NCBI GenBank assembly: GCA_018432315.1
Contig: JAHDLB010000004.1
Span: 289,802 to 353,801 of the forward strand
DNA from: Anaerolineae bacterium
GTDB taxonomy: Bacteria; Chloroflexota; Anaerolineae; Aggregatilineales; Aggregatilineaceae
Length of the DNA stretch: 64,000 bases
Reading direction: 5' to 3'
Under the pieces are notes generated by a model. It saw only the letters and a program-made list of their open reading frames with translations. It had not been told where the DNA came from and searched no databases. Positions 7,960 to 16,997 of the stretch are shown here, in pieces (the first letter of the stretch is position 1; every line of letters begins with the position of its first letter). A program made the position numbers and the translations under genes.

Positions 7960-9830
7960 AACGGGTACAACAGCGGCACGCCGATCAACGCCACCAGCAG
8001 CATGAGCAGGATCATCGGCAGGCCGATTTTGATGTAGTCCACGAACCGGTATTCGCCCGCGCCCATCACCAGTGTGTTGACTGGCGAGGCCACCGGCGAG
8101 GCGAAGGCCATCGACGCGGCGATAGCGACCGCCATCAGGAAGGCCTGGGGCGCGACGTCCAGCTCGCGGGCGGTCGCCAGCGCGATCGGCGCGATCAGCA
8201 CGGCGGTGGCCGTGTTGGAGATCACCTGCGTGAAGGCCGACGTGATCAGGAACAGGCCGGCCATGATCACCAGCGGGCCGAAGTCGCCCAGGTGCTCGGT
8301 CAGGTTTTCGGCCACCAGCGACACCAGCCCGACCTGTTCGAGCGCCGTGCTCATGGGCAGCATCCCCGCGATCAGCACGATGCTCTTCCAGTCGATGGCC
8401 GCGTAGGCGTCGTCCATCGTCAGGCAGCCGGTCAGCACCATCAGCAGCCCGGCGGCCATGCTCACCGTCGCCACCGACCCCACGCCCGCGATCAGGGCGA
8501 TCAGCATCCCGGCCAGGATCGCCAGCGCGATCGGCGCGCGGGACCGGTTCGGCGCGCCCAGCATCGACTCCGGCTGGCCCATCACGACGAAATCTTTTGG
8601 ATTCTTCTTGAGCGCCAGGATGTCGTTCCAATAGCCCTGGACCAGCAGAATGTCCCCGAACTGGAGCCGCGTTTCCTTCAGGTCGAGCTTGCCATCCTGG
8701 CCGGGGCGGCTGATGTTGAGCACCGTCAGCCTGTGGGTCGAGCCGAAGCGCGTTTCGACCAGCGTCTTGCCCACCAACGACGAGCGCGGCGGCAGCACCA
8801 CCTCCGCGATTCCGGCTTCCTGGTTGATCAGCGCGGCCTCGTCGGCGGGCTGGACCGGCTGCATCACCAGGTTCCAATAGGCGACCGCTTCCTTGACCGC
8901 GGTTTCCTCGCCCTGCGCGATCAAGACGTCGCCCTCGTGGATCACCGTGTCGGCGGTCGGGCGGACCGGCTCGGCGGCGTCCGACTGCCAGACCAGCCGC
9001 TGATCGCCAAACCGGACCAGGGGCTGCGGCTCGGCGGTGCGGCGGATCTCCAGCACCGTGACGTCGAATTCCTGCCGGAACTGCGAGTCCGCGACCGTCT
9101 TGCCGGGCAGGTTGGACCCGGCAGGCACACGGAGCCGGAAGAGGTTGTCCGGCAGGCGGTACACGTCGAGCAGCTCGCGCGGGCTGAGAAGCTGCTGCTG
9201 CAGGCTCTGCTTGCTGCGGCGGTCGGGCAGGATGCGGCGCCCGGCGACGATCATGAACGTGACCCCGGCCACGAGCATCATCACACCGACCGGCGTGTAC
9301 GAGAAGAAATGGAACGGGTTTTCCGCGTTCTCGCGCAGCAGGTCGCTGACGATGATGTTGGCGGGCGTGCCGATCAGGGTCATGGCGCCGCCCAACAGCG
9401 CGCCATACGACAGCGGGATCAGCAGCTTGGACGGGCTGAGGTTGGCGGTGCGCGCCAGGCTGACGATGGCCGGCAGCAGCACGGCGACCGTCCCGGTGTC
9501 GCTCATGAATCCCGACAGCAGGCCGCTGGTCAGCATGATCACCAGCACCAGGCGCGTTTCGCTGTCGCCCGCAACGCGCAGGATTCGCTGGCCGATGACC
9601 GCCGCCAGCCCCGTCTTTAGCACGGCCCCGCCCACGATGAACAGCGAGGCGACGATCAGCACGACGGAATTGGAGAACCCGGCCAGCGCGTCAGCGGTCG
9701 AGAGCAGGCCGGTGACCATCAGCGTCACGACGACGCCCAACGCCACCACGTCCACGCGCAGCCATTCGGTCACGAACAACACGATGGCAACCGCCAGGAT
9801 TGCCAGGGTCAGCCACATATCACCGGTCAT
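7956..9830 (-). CDS. SLC13-type anion permease with two RCK_C domains
   Basis: A 624-residue membrane transporter. Residues 1-180 and about 400-620 form hydrophobic blocks typical of the divalent anion:sodium symporter family, including SGFMSDTGTVAVLLP and GTPANIIVSDLL. Between them, about residues 200-400, are two TrkA-C/RCK_C-like modules (LPGKTVADSQFRQEFDVTV and LVGKTLVETRFGSTHRLTV). Such proteins usually carry sulfate, dicarboxylates or other anions; the ligand cannot be told. ATG 9830 is preferred because GGAG lies 8 bases upstream, although the frame stays open further upstream over the xylulokinase gene. It follows the sugar operon and may be cotranscribed with it. Confidence 0.85.
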   Translation of the reverse strand: MTGDMWLTLAILAVAIVLFVTEWLRVDVVALGVVVTLMVTGLLSTADALAGFSNSVVLIVASLFIVGGAVLKTGLAAVIGQRILRVAGDSETRLVLVIMLTSGLLSGFMSDTGTVAVLLPAIVSLARTANLSPSKLLIPLSYGALLGGAMTLIGTPANIIVSDLLRENAENPFHFFSYTPVGVMMLVAGVTFMIVAGRRILPDRRSKQSLQQQLLSPRELLDVYRLPDNLFRLRVPAGSNLPGKTVADSQFRQEFDVTVLEIRRTAEPQPLVRFGDQRLVWQSDAAEPVRPTADTVIHEGDVLIAQGEETAVKEAVAYWNLVMQPVQPADEAALINQEAGIAEVVLPPRSSLVGKTLVETRFGSTHRLTVLNISRPGQDGKLDLKETRLQFGDILLVQGYWNDILALKKNPKDFVVMGQPESMLGAPNRSRAPIALAILAGMLIALIAGVGSVATVSMAAGLLMVLTGCLTMDDAYAAIDWKSIVLIAGMLPMSTALEQVGLVSLVAENLTEHLGDFGPLVIMAGLFLITSAFTQVISNTATAVLIAPIALATARELDVAPQAFLMAVAIAASMAFASPVASPVNTLVMGAGEYRFVDYIKIGLPMILLMLLVALIGVPLLYPF

Positions 9831-9891
9831 ACACACTCCAGGGAAATAGGGGGCCGGGGCGAGGTCACGGTGGTGCCCCGGCCCAAACAGG

Positions 9892-11382
9892 CTACAGGGT
9901 GGACAACGTATCGAAGGCGGGCTTGAGCGTGGGATACAGGTCCCGGTACAGCGCGTAAATCGCCTCGTAGTCCGGCGCGTGGGGGCCCGGCTCGACACGC
10001 TCGCCCAGCTTGACGGTCCGCTCGGCAGCGGTGGCGACGTCCGGCCACACGCCGCCGCCCACGCCGGCCAGCAGCGCCGCGCCATAGGCCGCGCCTTCGA
10101 TCGCCTCGGCGACGACCAGCGGCACGCCGAACACGTCGGCCAGGATCTGGCGCCAGACCGGGCTTTTGACGCCGCCGCCGCTGGCCCGCACTTCGTCGAT
10201 GATTCCCGCCTCGCTGTTCTTGATCAGCTCGAAACCATCGCGCAGACCGAAGGCGACGCCTTCCAGCACGGCGCGCGTCAAGTGAGCGCGCGAGTGCCGC
10301 GCCGTCAGGCCGACGAACGCGCCGCGCGCCAGCGGGTCCGGGTGGGGCGTTCGCTCACCGGTCAGGTAGGGCAGGAAGACCAGCCCATCCGCGCCGGGCG
10401 CCACGCTCGCCGCTTCGCCCGTGAGCGGGCCGAAGTCCTCGCCGGGGGCCAGCGTGTCGCGGAACCATTGCAGGCTGCCCGCCGCGCTGAGCATCACGCC
10501 CATGAAGTGCCACTGGTCGGGCACGGCGTGGCAGAACGCGTGCAGACGACCCTCCGGCTCGTAGGCGTAGCTCGCCAGCGGCGCGAAGACCACGCCCGAC
10601 GTGCCAACCGTGAGCGCGACGATGCCGGGCTTCACCGCGCCGACACCGGTCGCCTGGGCGGCCTGGTCGCCGCCGCCGCCCACCACGGGCGTCCCGGCCC
10701 TCAGCCCGGTCTGGCGGGCCGCGTCTTCGCTCACGGTGCTGGTGATCTGCGGGCCTTCGTGCACGGGCGGCAGCCATTCGGCGGGGATGTCCAGCGCGCG
10801 CAGCACTTCGTCGGACCACTCGCGCCGGGCGACGTTGAGCAGCACGGTGCCCGCCGCCCCGGCCAGGTCGGTCGCGTAACCGCCGGTGAGCCTGAACCGG
10901 ATGTAGTCTTTGGGCAGCAGAACGTGCGCGATCCGCGCGTAGACGTCCGGCTCGTGCTTGCGCACCCACAGGATCTTGGGCGCGGTGAAGCCGGTCAGGG
11001 CGCGGTTGCCGGTGAGCTGGATGAACCGCTCCTCGCCGACGGTGGCGTGAATCTCGTCACATTCGGCTTGCGTGCGCTGGTCGTTCCACAGGATCGCCGG
11101 GCGCAGCACCTCGCCGCGCGCGTCCAGGCACACCAGCCCGTGCATTTGCCCGGTGAGGCCGATGGCCTGGATCGCGCCGGGGTCGTCGATCTGCCCCAGC
11201 ACGACCTTGATCGCCGCGGCCATGCCCGCCCACCAGTCGGACGGGTTCTGCTCGCTCCACAGCGGGCGGGGCTGGCTGAGGTCGTGCGGCGTGGTGTGGC
11301 TGGCGACCACGGCGCCCGTCTCGTCGATCAGGAGCGCCTTGGAGCCGGTGGTGCTCACATCCAGACCCAGTAAGTATCTCAT
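9892..11382 (-). CDS. xylB: Xylulokinase-type FGGY carbohydrate kinase
   Basis: Phosphorylates a ketose, most likely D-xylulose or a related ketopentose. The N-terminal FGGY motif is LLGLDVSTTGSKA, followed by the substrate-binding stretch GLTGQMHGLV near residue 80. The catalytic Asp is D239 in GGGGDQAAQ, and VGTSGVVFAP plus ASGGGVKSP are the ATP-binding signatures. Length 496 is typical. GAGGAG and AGGA precede the ATG. It lies downstream of an aldose isomerase, an aldolase and a second sugar kinase in the same orientation, so it probably works in that pathway. The exact sugar is inferred, not shown; an L-fuculose or ribulose substrate remains possible. Confidence 0.85.
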   Translation of the reverse strand: MRYLLGLDVSTTGSKALLIDETGAVVASHTTPHDLSQPRPLWSEQNPSDWWAGMAAAIKVVLGQIDDPGAIQAIGLTGQMHGLVCLDARGEVLRPAILWNDQRTQAECDEIHATVGEERFIQLTGNRALTGFTAPKILWVRKHEPDVYARIAHVLLPKDYIRFRLTGGYATDLAGAAGTVLLNVARREWSDEVLRALDIPAEWLPPVHEGPQITSTVSEDAARQTGLRAGTPVVGGGGDQAAQATGVGAVKPGIVALTVGTSGVVFAPLASYAYEPEGRLHAFCHAVPDQWHFMGVMLSAAGSLQWFRDTLAPGEDFGPLTGEAASVAPGADGLVFLPYLTGERTPHPDPLARGAFVGLTARHSRAHLTRAVLEGVAFGLRDGFELIKNSEAGIIDEVRASGGGVKSPVWRQILADVFGVPLVVAEAIEGAAYGAALLAGVGGGVWPDVATAAERTVKLGERVEPGPHAPDYEAIYALYRDLYPTLKPAFDTLSTL

Positions 11383-11425
11383 TGTTCCTACTCCTCGTTA
11401 GCACAGAAACCAAAATGATCCGCGT

Positions 11426-12445
11426 TTAGTTGGGCGCCGCCAACACCTCGCCGAACGCGTGCAGGTTCTCGGCGGGCGTGTTGCGCGGGACCTCGCAGCC
11501 GGGCGCGGCCAGCCAGTTGGGACCGCCCGCATCGCGGCAGCCGAGAACCGCCTGACGGATGCCCTCCGGCGTGCCGCTGTACAACACGGCCACCGGGTCG
11601 ATATTGCCGCACAGCGCGATCGCCGGATCGATGTCTTCCACCTGGGCGCGCGCCTTCGCCAGGTCGACCTGCCAGTCCAGGTCGATGATCTGCGCGCCGC
11701 TGTGGGCCATGTCACCGACAATGCGCGTCGTGTTGCCGCAAATGTGCAGCCGCGCGCTGGCGCCCGCCCCGCGCACCGCCTCGAAGATGCGCTGTTCGTA
11801 GGGCAGCGCGAACCGGCGGTAGGCGGCGGGGTTCACCTGCGAGGCGATGGCGTCGCCCAGGCCGATGATCGTCGCCCCGGCCTCGACCTGCGCCAGCGCG
11901 AACGCGATCGCCGTTTCGGTGCAGCGCTCGAGCAGCTCCTCGACCCAGTCTTCCCGGTCGTAGAGATCGTACATCAGGGCGCTGACGCCGCGCAGGTCGG
12001 CGGCTTCGGCCAGCGCGCCCTCGACCCAGCCCTGGACCGGCACCTGCCCCCCGGCGCGCGCGTGAAACAGGCGGATCGCGTCCACCCGGTCGCGCATCCG
12101 GCTGCCGGGCGCCAGCGGATCGGGCGCGGGCAGCGTGGCGAGGTCGGACGGGTCCTTAAGGCGCGGCTCGGTGCAGATCGGCAGGCCGTTCTCCGGGAAG
12201 GTGATCTGCGCGCCGAAATCGGCGGCTTCGCGGTACGGGTCGCTGATGGCGTCGAGGATGTCCAGGCCGAAGACCTCGACCGTCTTGAAATTCGCCTCGC
12301 ACAGCACGTTGTAGTCCTGGTAGTAGCGGGCCAGCGGCGCGCCGATCTGGTCGGCGGCGAACTGCATGACCAGCGTCATGTTGGGGACGCGGTCGACCGG
12401 TTGCCCCCCCAGGCGCGCGGTGAGTCGTTCGGTAGATGTCATCAT
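11426..12445 (-). CDS. Uroporphyrinogen decarboxylase family protein, MtaA-like
   Basis: A TIM-barrel protein of the UroD superfamily, about 339 residues. It is probably not a heme enzyme: the conserved HxC motif (LHICGNTT) and a late Cys (AAPGCEVPRNTP) match the zinc-binding H-x-C...C pattern of MtaA/MtbA corrinoid methyltransferases. Two adjacent ATG codons at 12445/12442 start the homologous region; AAGGA lies about 12 bases upstream. Similar UroD-like proteins occur in sugar-utilisation clusters with unknown roles. Its place between a CDP-alcohol transferase and xylB suggests co-expression with sugar catabolism, but no reaction can be assigned. Confidence 0.75.
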   Translation of the reverse strand: MMTSTERLTARLGGQPVDRVPNMTLVMQFAADQIGAPLARYYQDYNVLCEANFKTVEVFGLDILDAISDPYREAADFGAQITFPENGLPICTEPRLKDPSDLATLPAPDPLAPGSRMRDRVDAIRLFHARAGGQVPVQGWVEGALAEAADLRGVSALMYDLYDREDWVEELLERCTETAIAFALAQVEAGATIIGLGDAIASQVNPAAYRRFALPYEQRIFEAVRGAGASARLHICGNTTRIVGDMAHSGAQIIDLDWQVDLAKARAQVEDIDPAIALCGNIDPVAVLYSGTPEGIRQAVLGCRDAGGPNWLAAPGCEVPRNTPAENLHAFGEVLAAPN

Positions 12446-12553
12446 GGGTGGTGTGCGTCCTTCGGAACTATCCAAAAATCGAAACCAGTGTGAAAAAGCG
12501 TGCCCTTCGTAACAGCAATGATACCGGCAAAACGCCGCTTTCTCGATTCTCCC

Positions 12554-13141
12554 TCACCGCCTGCGCACGGCCTGCACCAACGACGTGACGTTCTCGTCCG
12601 TCCGATCCCGCTGGAGCCGGTAAATCGCGATGGCCTCCAGGTGGTAGACGACGGCGACGCCGGCTGTCAGGTACCCCAGGAGCGGGTAGAACCGGTCGAG
12701 CAGCATGGTGAGCATCAGCAGCAGCACCAGCGCCGACGCCAGCTTGCCGCTGTAGAGATGGATGGCCGCCAGGCTGTGCAGGTAGCGGTACGCCGTGGCG
12801 TACATCAGGATCGACGTGACGGTTGGGACGATGAACACGTGCGGGTAGTCCGGAAAGACCCTGGCGAACTCGTCCCAGACGAGCCAGACGAAGATCGCCA
12901 TGCTGGGCAGCCAGATCGCCAGGTCGATCACCGTATCCAGCCGCCGCCCGAGGTCCGATTCGATGTGCAGCCGCCGCGCGACGAAACCGTCGATCGCGTC
13001 CAGGAACAATTGGGCGCCGAACAATCCCACGAACGCTTCGGGCTGTTGCAGGATTCCCGCGAGCACGATGAACGGCAGAAACCCCAGCCGCGAGAGCGAG
13101 ATGATGTTCGCCAACTGCTGGCGCTGAAAGACGATCCGCAC
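12554..13141 (-). CDS. CDP-alcohol phosphatidyltransferase family protein
   Basis: An integral membrane enzyme of 195 residues. The family motif D-G-x2-A-R-x8-G-x3-D-x3-D is complete in the stretch DAIDGFVARR...SDLGRRLDTVID (about residues 48-77). Five or six hydrophobic helices follow. Family members join a CDP-activated lipid or nucleotide to a small alcohol such as glycerol phosphate, inositol phosphate or serine. GTG is the start because AGGAGG lies 8 bases upstream and no ATG precedes the conserved region. It sits inside a sugar catabolic operon, which is odd for a phospholipid gene, so the acceptor could be a sugar-derived polyol; that is speculation. Confidence 0.8.
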   Translation of the reverse strand: MRIVFQRQQLANIISLSRLGFLPFIVLAGILQQPEAFVGLFGAQLFLDAIDGFVARRLHIESDLGRRLDTVIDLAIWLPSMAIFVWLVWDEFARVFPDYPHVFIVPTVTSILMYATAYRYLHSLAAIHLYSGKLASALVLLLMLTMLLDRFYPLLGYLTAGVAVVYHLEAIAIYRLQRDRTDENVTSLVQAVRRR

Positions 13142-13174
13142 TCTTCACGCCTCCTGATGAATGTGCGCGGGCGC

Positions 13175-14311
13175 TCACCTCTCGTCGTGAGGGCCAACCC
13201 ACAGCGAATGGGCGTCGTCCCACGTCCAGCCAGACGCGGTGATGGTCACGGATTGGCGGCCCCACCCGGCGGCCACGCGGGCTTGAGTCTCGTCCCAGGG
13301 CCGGACGCCGCTCAGGGCGTCGGCGGCTTCCACGTTGCACGCGCCAACCGCGACCGCGCTGGTCAGCGCCTCCTCGGGCGGCTGCCCGCGCAGGATGCCC
13401 GCCAGGAACCCGGCGATGGTGGCGTCGCCCGCGCCGGTCGTGCCCACCAGCGGCTGGGGCTCGAAGCAGGGCGCCCACAATTCGCGGCTCCGCCAGCCCG
13501 CGCCGCGCAGGAACGGCACGCCCTCCGGCCCGGTGCGCAGGTACAGGCCGCGGTCGCCCAGCTTGAGCACCACGATCCACGCGCCCAGCGCCAGCATCTC
13601 GGCGGCGATGGTCGAGAGGAGCGCGTCGTCGGGCGGGTCGGCGGCGGGCATATGCCCGCGCAGCATGACGACCAGTTCGTCCAGGCTGGGCAGGAAGATG
13701 TCCACGTGCGGCAGCGTGCGCGCGAAGACCGCCGGCCAATTCACCTGGCCGCCCAGCCCTTTCGGGTCGGGCATGGCCGTGTCGAGCGAGGTGATCGCCC
13801 CGGTGGCTTTGGCGCGGCGGTACATGGTGACCAGCTCCGCGCCGCCATTCGCCACCATGCGCGCCATGATCGGCGGGTAGCCGAAGTGGAACAACCGCGC
13901 CCCGTCCATCTGGTCGTAGCGCACGTCGTCCGCGCCGAAGGTGGCATTCGCCCCGGCACAGTGCAGAAACGTCCGGTCGTGGCCGGGCGGGCTGAACACG
14001 ACCGAATAGGACGTCGTTTCGCCCGGCGTGACGATCATGTGATCGGCCAGGGCCGGGTCGTCGTCGCGCAACTGGTGCAGCACGATCCGCCCAAAGTCGT
14101 CGTCGCCAACCTTGCCCATCAGACGGGTGCGAATCCCCAGGCGGTGCAGGTTGCGCCCGGTGTTGGACACCGGCCCACCCGTCGCCAGAATGGCCGGGCC
14201 GATCTCGATAACGGCGCCCGGCCTGAGATCCGTCCGGACGTCGATCGGCGGCAGGTCCGGGATCATGTCCAGGCAGATGTGACCGGCAACAACCGCGTCA
14301 GGTTGGGGCAT
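13175..14311 (-). CDS. PfkB-family carbohydrate kinase
   Basis: A ribokinase-like sugar kinase of 378 residues, longer than the usual 300-330. The N-terminal GGPVSNTGRNLHRLG and C-terminal GTTGAGDATIAGFLAG correspond to the two PfkB signatures; the Asp in GAGD is the catalytic base. The final 45 residues after ALSGVRPWDE extend beyond the family core. AAGGAT precedes the ATG. It lies 4 bp downstream of the aldolase gene, a strong sign of joint translation. A kinase-aldolase pair fits phosphorylation and then cleavage of a ketose phosphate. The specific sugar is not determinable. Confidence 0.88.
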   Translation of the reverse strand: MPQPDAVVAGHICLDMIPDLPPIDVRTDLRPGAVIEIGPAILATGGPVSNTGRNLHRLGIRTRLMGKVGDDDFGRIVLHQLRDDDPALADHMIVTPGETTSYSVVFSPPGHDRTFLHCAGANATFGADDVRYDQMDGARLFHFGYPPIMARMVANGGAELVTMYRRAKATGAITSLDTAMPDPKGLGGQVNWPAVFARTLPHVDIFLPSLDELVVMLRGHMPAADPPDDALLSTIAAEMLALGAWIVVLKLGDRGLYLRTGPEGVPFLRGAGWRSRELWAPCFEPQPLVGTTGAGDATIAGFLAGILRGQPPEEALTSAVAVGACNVEAADALSGVRPWDETQARVAAGWGRQSVTITASGWTWDDAHSLWVGPHDER

Positions 14312-14315
14312 GGGC

Positions 14316-15173
14316 CTATCCTTCCAGCTCGGCCAGCGCGCCGTCCACGTCGAGATCGTCGTGAATCATCCGCCGCAGCACGCGCATCATCCGGCCCGGA
14401 TCGGGCGCCTGGAACACGTTGCGCCCGATGAACATGCCGTTGGCCCCGGCGGCCAGCGCGCCGTGCACCATCTCCAGGGCTTCGCGCAGCGTCGCCGTTT
14501 TGGGGCCGCCCGCGATCAGCAGGGGCCGGTACGAGGCCGCTGTCACCTGGCGGAACGACTCGGCGTCACCGCTGTAATCCGTCTTCAGGATGTCCGCGCC
14601 CAGTTCGCACGCCATCCGCGCGCCGGGCGCGATGTATTCGGGCCGGTAGATGTCGTGTTCGGCACGCAGGCCGCGCGCCATCGGCTCGATGATGCAGCCG
14701 ATCCCCAGGCGCTCGCACGCCTCGGCCACACGTGCCACGTCTTCGGTCTGGCGCGCTTCGGCGTCGGGATCGTGGTAGCCGATGAACATGTACACCAGCA
14801 CCGCGTCGGCGCCCAGGCGGGCCGCGTCGTCCACCGACGCGATCAGCCGCCCGCGCCCCTCCTCCGAGCCGAGCAGGTCCGGCCCGCGCCAGCGGTTGGT
14901 CCAGTCGGCGCGCAGGATCAGGCCCGGCGCGCCGCGCCCGGTGAAGATCGAGGTGAACCGCCGCGCCGTGCCCGGCCCCACCAGGAACGCATCCGCCCCG
15001 GCTTCGGCCAGCGCGGCCAACGTCTGGCCGGGGTTCTCCGTGCCGGGGATGACGCCCAGGTGCACGCCGTGATCGAACGCGACGACCGCGGCGCGGTGGT
15101 TCCGCGGATTCAGGATACGGCCCAGGCGGATCGTCTTGCCGGGGTTGATGAATGCATAGGGCGAATCGGCCAT
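14316..15173 (-). CDS. Class I aldolase, DhnA/LsrF-type
   Basis: A 285-residue TIM-barrel aldolase. The Schiff-base lysine is probably Lys197 in ADILKTDYSGD, matching the KTxY pattern of archaeal-type class I fructose-bisphosphate aldolases and LsrF. The N-terminal AAVVAFDHGVHLG carries the conserved Asp/His, and IAGGPKTATLREAL plus GANGMFIGRNVFQ form the phosphate-binding end of the barrel. GAGGAGGA lies 6-7 bases before the ATG. In the operon it follows the isomerase and precedes the PfkB kinase. It likely cleaves a phosphorylated ketose to a triose phosphate and another fragment; the substrate is inferred from context only. Confidence 0.85.
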   Translation of the reverse strand: MADSPYAFINPGKTIRLGRILNPRNHRAAVVAFDHGVHLGVIPGTENPGQTLAALAEAGADAFLVGPGTARRFTSIFTGRGAPGLILRADWTNRWRGPDLLGSEEGRGRLIASVDDAARLGADAVLVYMFIGYHDPDAEARQTEDVARVAEACERLGIGCIIEPMARGLRAEHDIYRPEYIAPGARMACELGADILKTDYSGDAESFRQVTAASYRPLLIAGGPKTATLREALEMVHGALAAGANGMFIGRNVFQAPDPGRMMRVLRRMIHDDLDVDGALAELEG

Positions 15174-15216
15174 CGTGTCTCCTCCTCATGCGGACGGGCA
15201 GCAGCGCCCACCCCTG

Positions 15217-16857
15217 TTACAGCGCGACGTCGCCGCACAGGTGTACGGTCACACCCATCGCGTCCAGCATGGCGGCTTTGGCCGCCAGCGCCGCGTCGGC
15301 CTGTTTGGCGCTCGGCGCATAGGCGACGTTCAGATGGTTGGCCTTGTGCTGGGCCATCATCTGGTCGCGCGTGACGCCGTGCAGCACGGCGTTCATGATC
15401 GGCCATTGCGGCGAGGTGATCTGCCAGCGGCGCTCGACTTCTTCGCGCGGCAGCTCGACCGACGTCGCGCGGCCCAGGTCGGCGTGGAGCTTGCCGCCCA
15501 TCACGTACACGCGGCTCCACACGACCTCGCCCGGCTTGCTGATCCCCTTGAGCGTGCCGCCGCCCAACCGGAAGTACATCGGCGCCTGGCGCTCGCTGCT
15601 GGCCCCCGCGTATCCGCCGATGAAGTGCGCCGCCGGCGCCGCGCCGGAGATCAGGAACACCCATACGAACTGGCCGCCGTATTCTTCGCCGTAGCGCAGG
15701 TCGTGGAGCGTGGTCTCGGGCGGCAGGCCCATGCGCGTCCAGATGCGATTGGTCACCAGCGCGTCCAGCCCGGCGCCCTCGTCCACCTCGTTGAAGTGGG
15801 GAATCGCCTGGCCGGGATACAGCTCTTCGCCCGTCTCCTGGTGATACACCGGCGGTCGATCGACGTTGTTGAGCAGGCCCTCGACCAGGTCCGACGCCGG
15901 CACGAGGTCCTTCAGCCCCTGCTGGTACTGGATGCCGATGGCCGCGCAGCCGAAATCGTGCGCGATGCGCGCGGCGGCGACGTACATCTTGCACTGGGTG
16001 AAAATCTGCGCGTCGGTGAGCTCGGTGGCCTCGTCGGTTCCGGTGACGAACGTCACGCCCTTCGCGTCCAGCCAGTCGCGGACGGCCTGGGCTTCGGCGT
16101 CGGTCACCTGGAGCATGGCGGCGTACAGCGCCGACTGGCTGAGGCGCTCCTTGTAGACGCCCATCGGGTTGAGCATCTCGTCGTCGATGATGGCGTTGTA
16201 CATGCCCATGCAGCCCTCGTCGAACACGCCGAGGATCGCCTTCTCGTGCTTGATCTGGCGGGCGAGCGCCTCGCCCAGCTCTTTTTCCGCCCCCGGCAGG
16301 CGAGCCGGATCGAGATCGCGCACGTGGCTGGTGTCGTGATCGATCTTCCCCTCGGCGATCCACTGGCGAATGCCCTGGCGGAAGAAATCGTCGGTGAAGT
16401 CCACGCTCCAGATCGTGCTGTACTTCACGCCCATCTTGGTCAGCGAGCCGTTGAGGTTCAACAGGCCGACCAGCCCCGGCCACTGGCCGCTCCAGTTGGC
16501 GACGGTCAGAATCGGGCCGCGATGATCGCGCAGGCCGGCCAGCACGTGGTGGCTGTACTGCCACACGGCCTCGGCGACGATCAGGCGCGCGTCGGGGTGA
16601 ATGTCCTTGAAGATGTCCATGCCCATGCGCTGGCTGGAAATGAAGCCGTGCTGTTCGTCGGGGTCGTAGGGATGCCCGCGCCTGACGGTGATGCCCTCCG
16701 CCGCGAACGCCTGGATGACGCGCTGTTCCATGTCGTGTTGGGCGGGCCAGCACTGCTGGTTGGCGGCCAGCCGCAGGTCGCCGCTGGCGATGAGGATGGC
16801 TTCGTTCGGGGCCGGTGGGGCCGGTTCGACGATTTCCGGAAGCGAATAAGGCGCCAT
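15217..16857 (-). CDS. L-fucose/L-arabinose isomerase family protein
   Basis: About 546 residues, the first gene of the sugar operon. The N-terminal half has the alternating strand/helix pattern of FucI/AraA isomerases, with VANWSGQWPG, and an acidic FDEGCMGMYN stretch that may provide a metal ligand. The C-terminal part (HFIGGYAGASSERQAPMYFRLGGGTLKG) resembles the fucose isomerase C-terminal barrel. ATG 16857 is chosen: GGAGG ends 5 bases upstream, whereas the earlier in-frame ATG at 16869 overlaps that site. It should convert an aldose to the ketose used by the downstream kinases. Substrate unknown; family call good. Confidence 0.75.
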   Translation of the reverse strand: MAPYSLPEIVEPAPPAPNEAILIASGDLRLAANQQCWPAQHDMEQRVIQAFAAEGITVRRGHPYDPDEQHGFISSQRMGMDIFKDIHPDARLIVAEAVWQYSHHVLAGLRDHRGPILTVANWSGQWPGLVGLLNLNGSLTKMGVKYSTIWSVDFTDDFFRQGIRQWIAEGKIDHDTSHVRDLDPARLPGAEKELGEALARQIKHEKAILGVFDEGCMGMYNAIIDDEMLNPMGVYKERLSQSALYAAMLQVTDAEAQAVRDWLDAKGVTFVTGTDEATELTDAQIFTQCKMYVAAARIAHDFGCAAIGIQYQQGLKDLVPASDLVEGLLNNVDRPPVYHQETGEELYPGQAIPHFNEVDEGAGLDALVTNRIWTRMGLPPETTLHDLRYGEEYGGQFVWVFLISGAAPAAHFIGGYAGASSERQAPMYFRLGGGTLKGISKPGEVVWSRVYVMGGKLHADLGRATSVELPREEVERRWQITSPQWPIMNAVLHGVTRDQMMAQHKANHLNVAYAPSAKQADAALAAKAAMLDAMGVTVHLCGDVAL

Positions 16858-16905
16858 TGTGTCCTCCAAAAAAGATCAATTCAGCCAATAACCCACATCG
16901 TCTTT

Positions 16906-16911
16906 ATTATA
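16906..16911 (-). promoter_or_regulatory. -10 element of the sugar-catabolism operon
   Basis: A perfect minus-strand TATAAT lies 49 bp before the isomerase start. The expected -35 position is weak. The surrounding 128-bp gap contains repeated TTCCCACA words on the minus strand that could be a regulator site. Confidence 0.4.
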
Positions 16912-16997
16912 GTGGGTGATGGGCGATGGGGATAACTGTGTGGGAATGTGGGAAAATGTTTGATTCCTGTTGGAAATGTTGATTGATGTGGGATAAG

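Noticed and set aside
9831..10085. Extension of the SLC13 transporter into the xylulokinase gene
   Set aside because: The translated part is unrelated to the family, and GGAG before ATG 9830 fixes the start.
12500..14431. Long plus-strand open frame opposite the CDP-alcohol transferase and PfkB genes
   Set aside because: Low-complexity Arg/Ala/Gly/Gln-rich translation with no family features; the minus-strand genes have full motifs.
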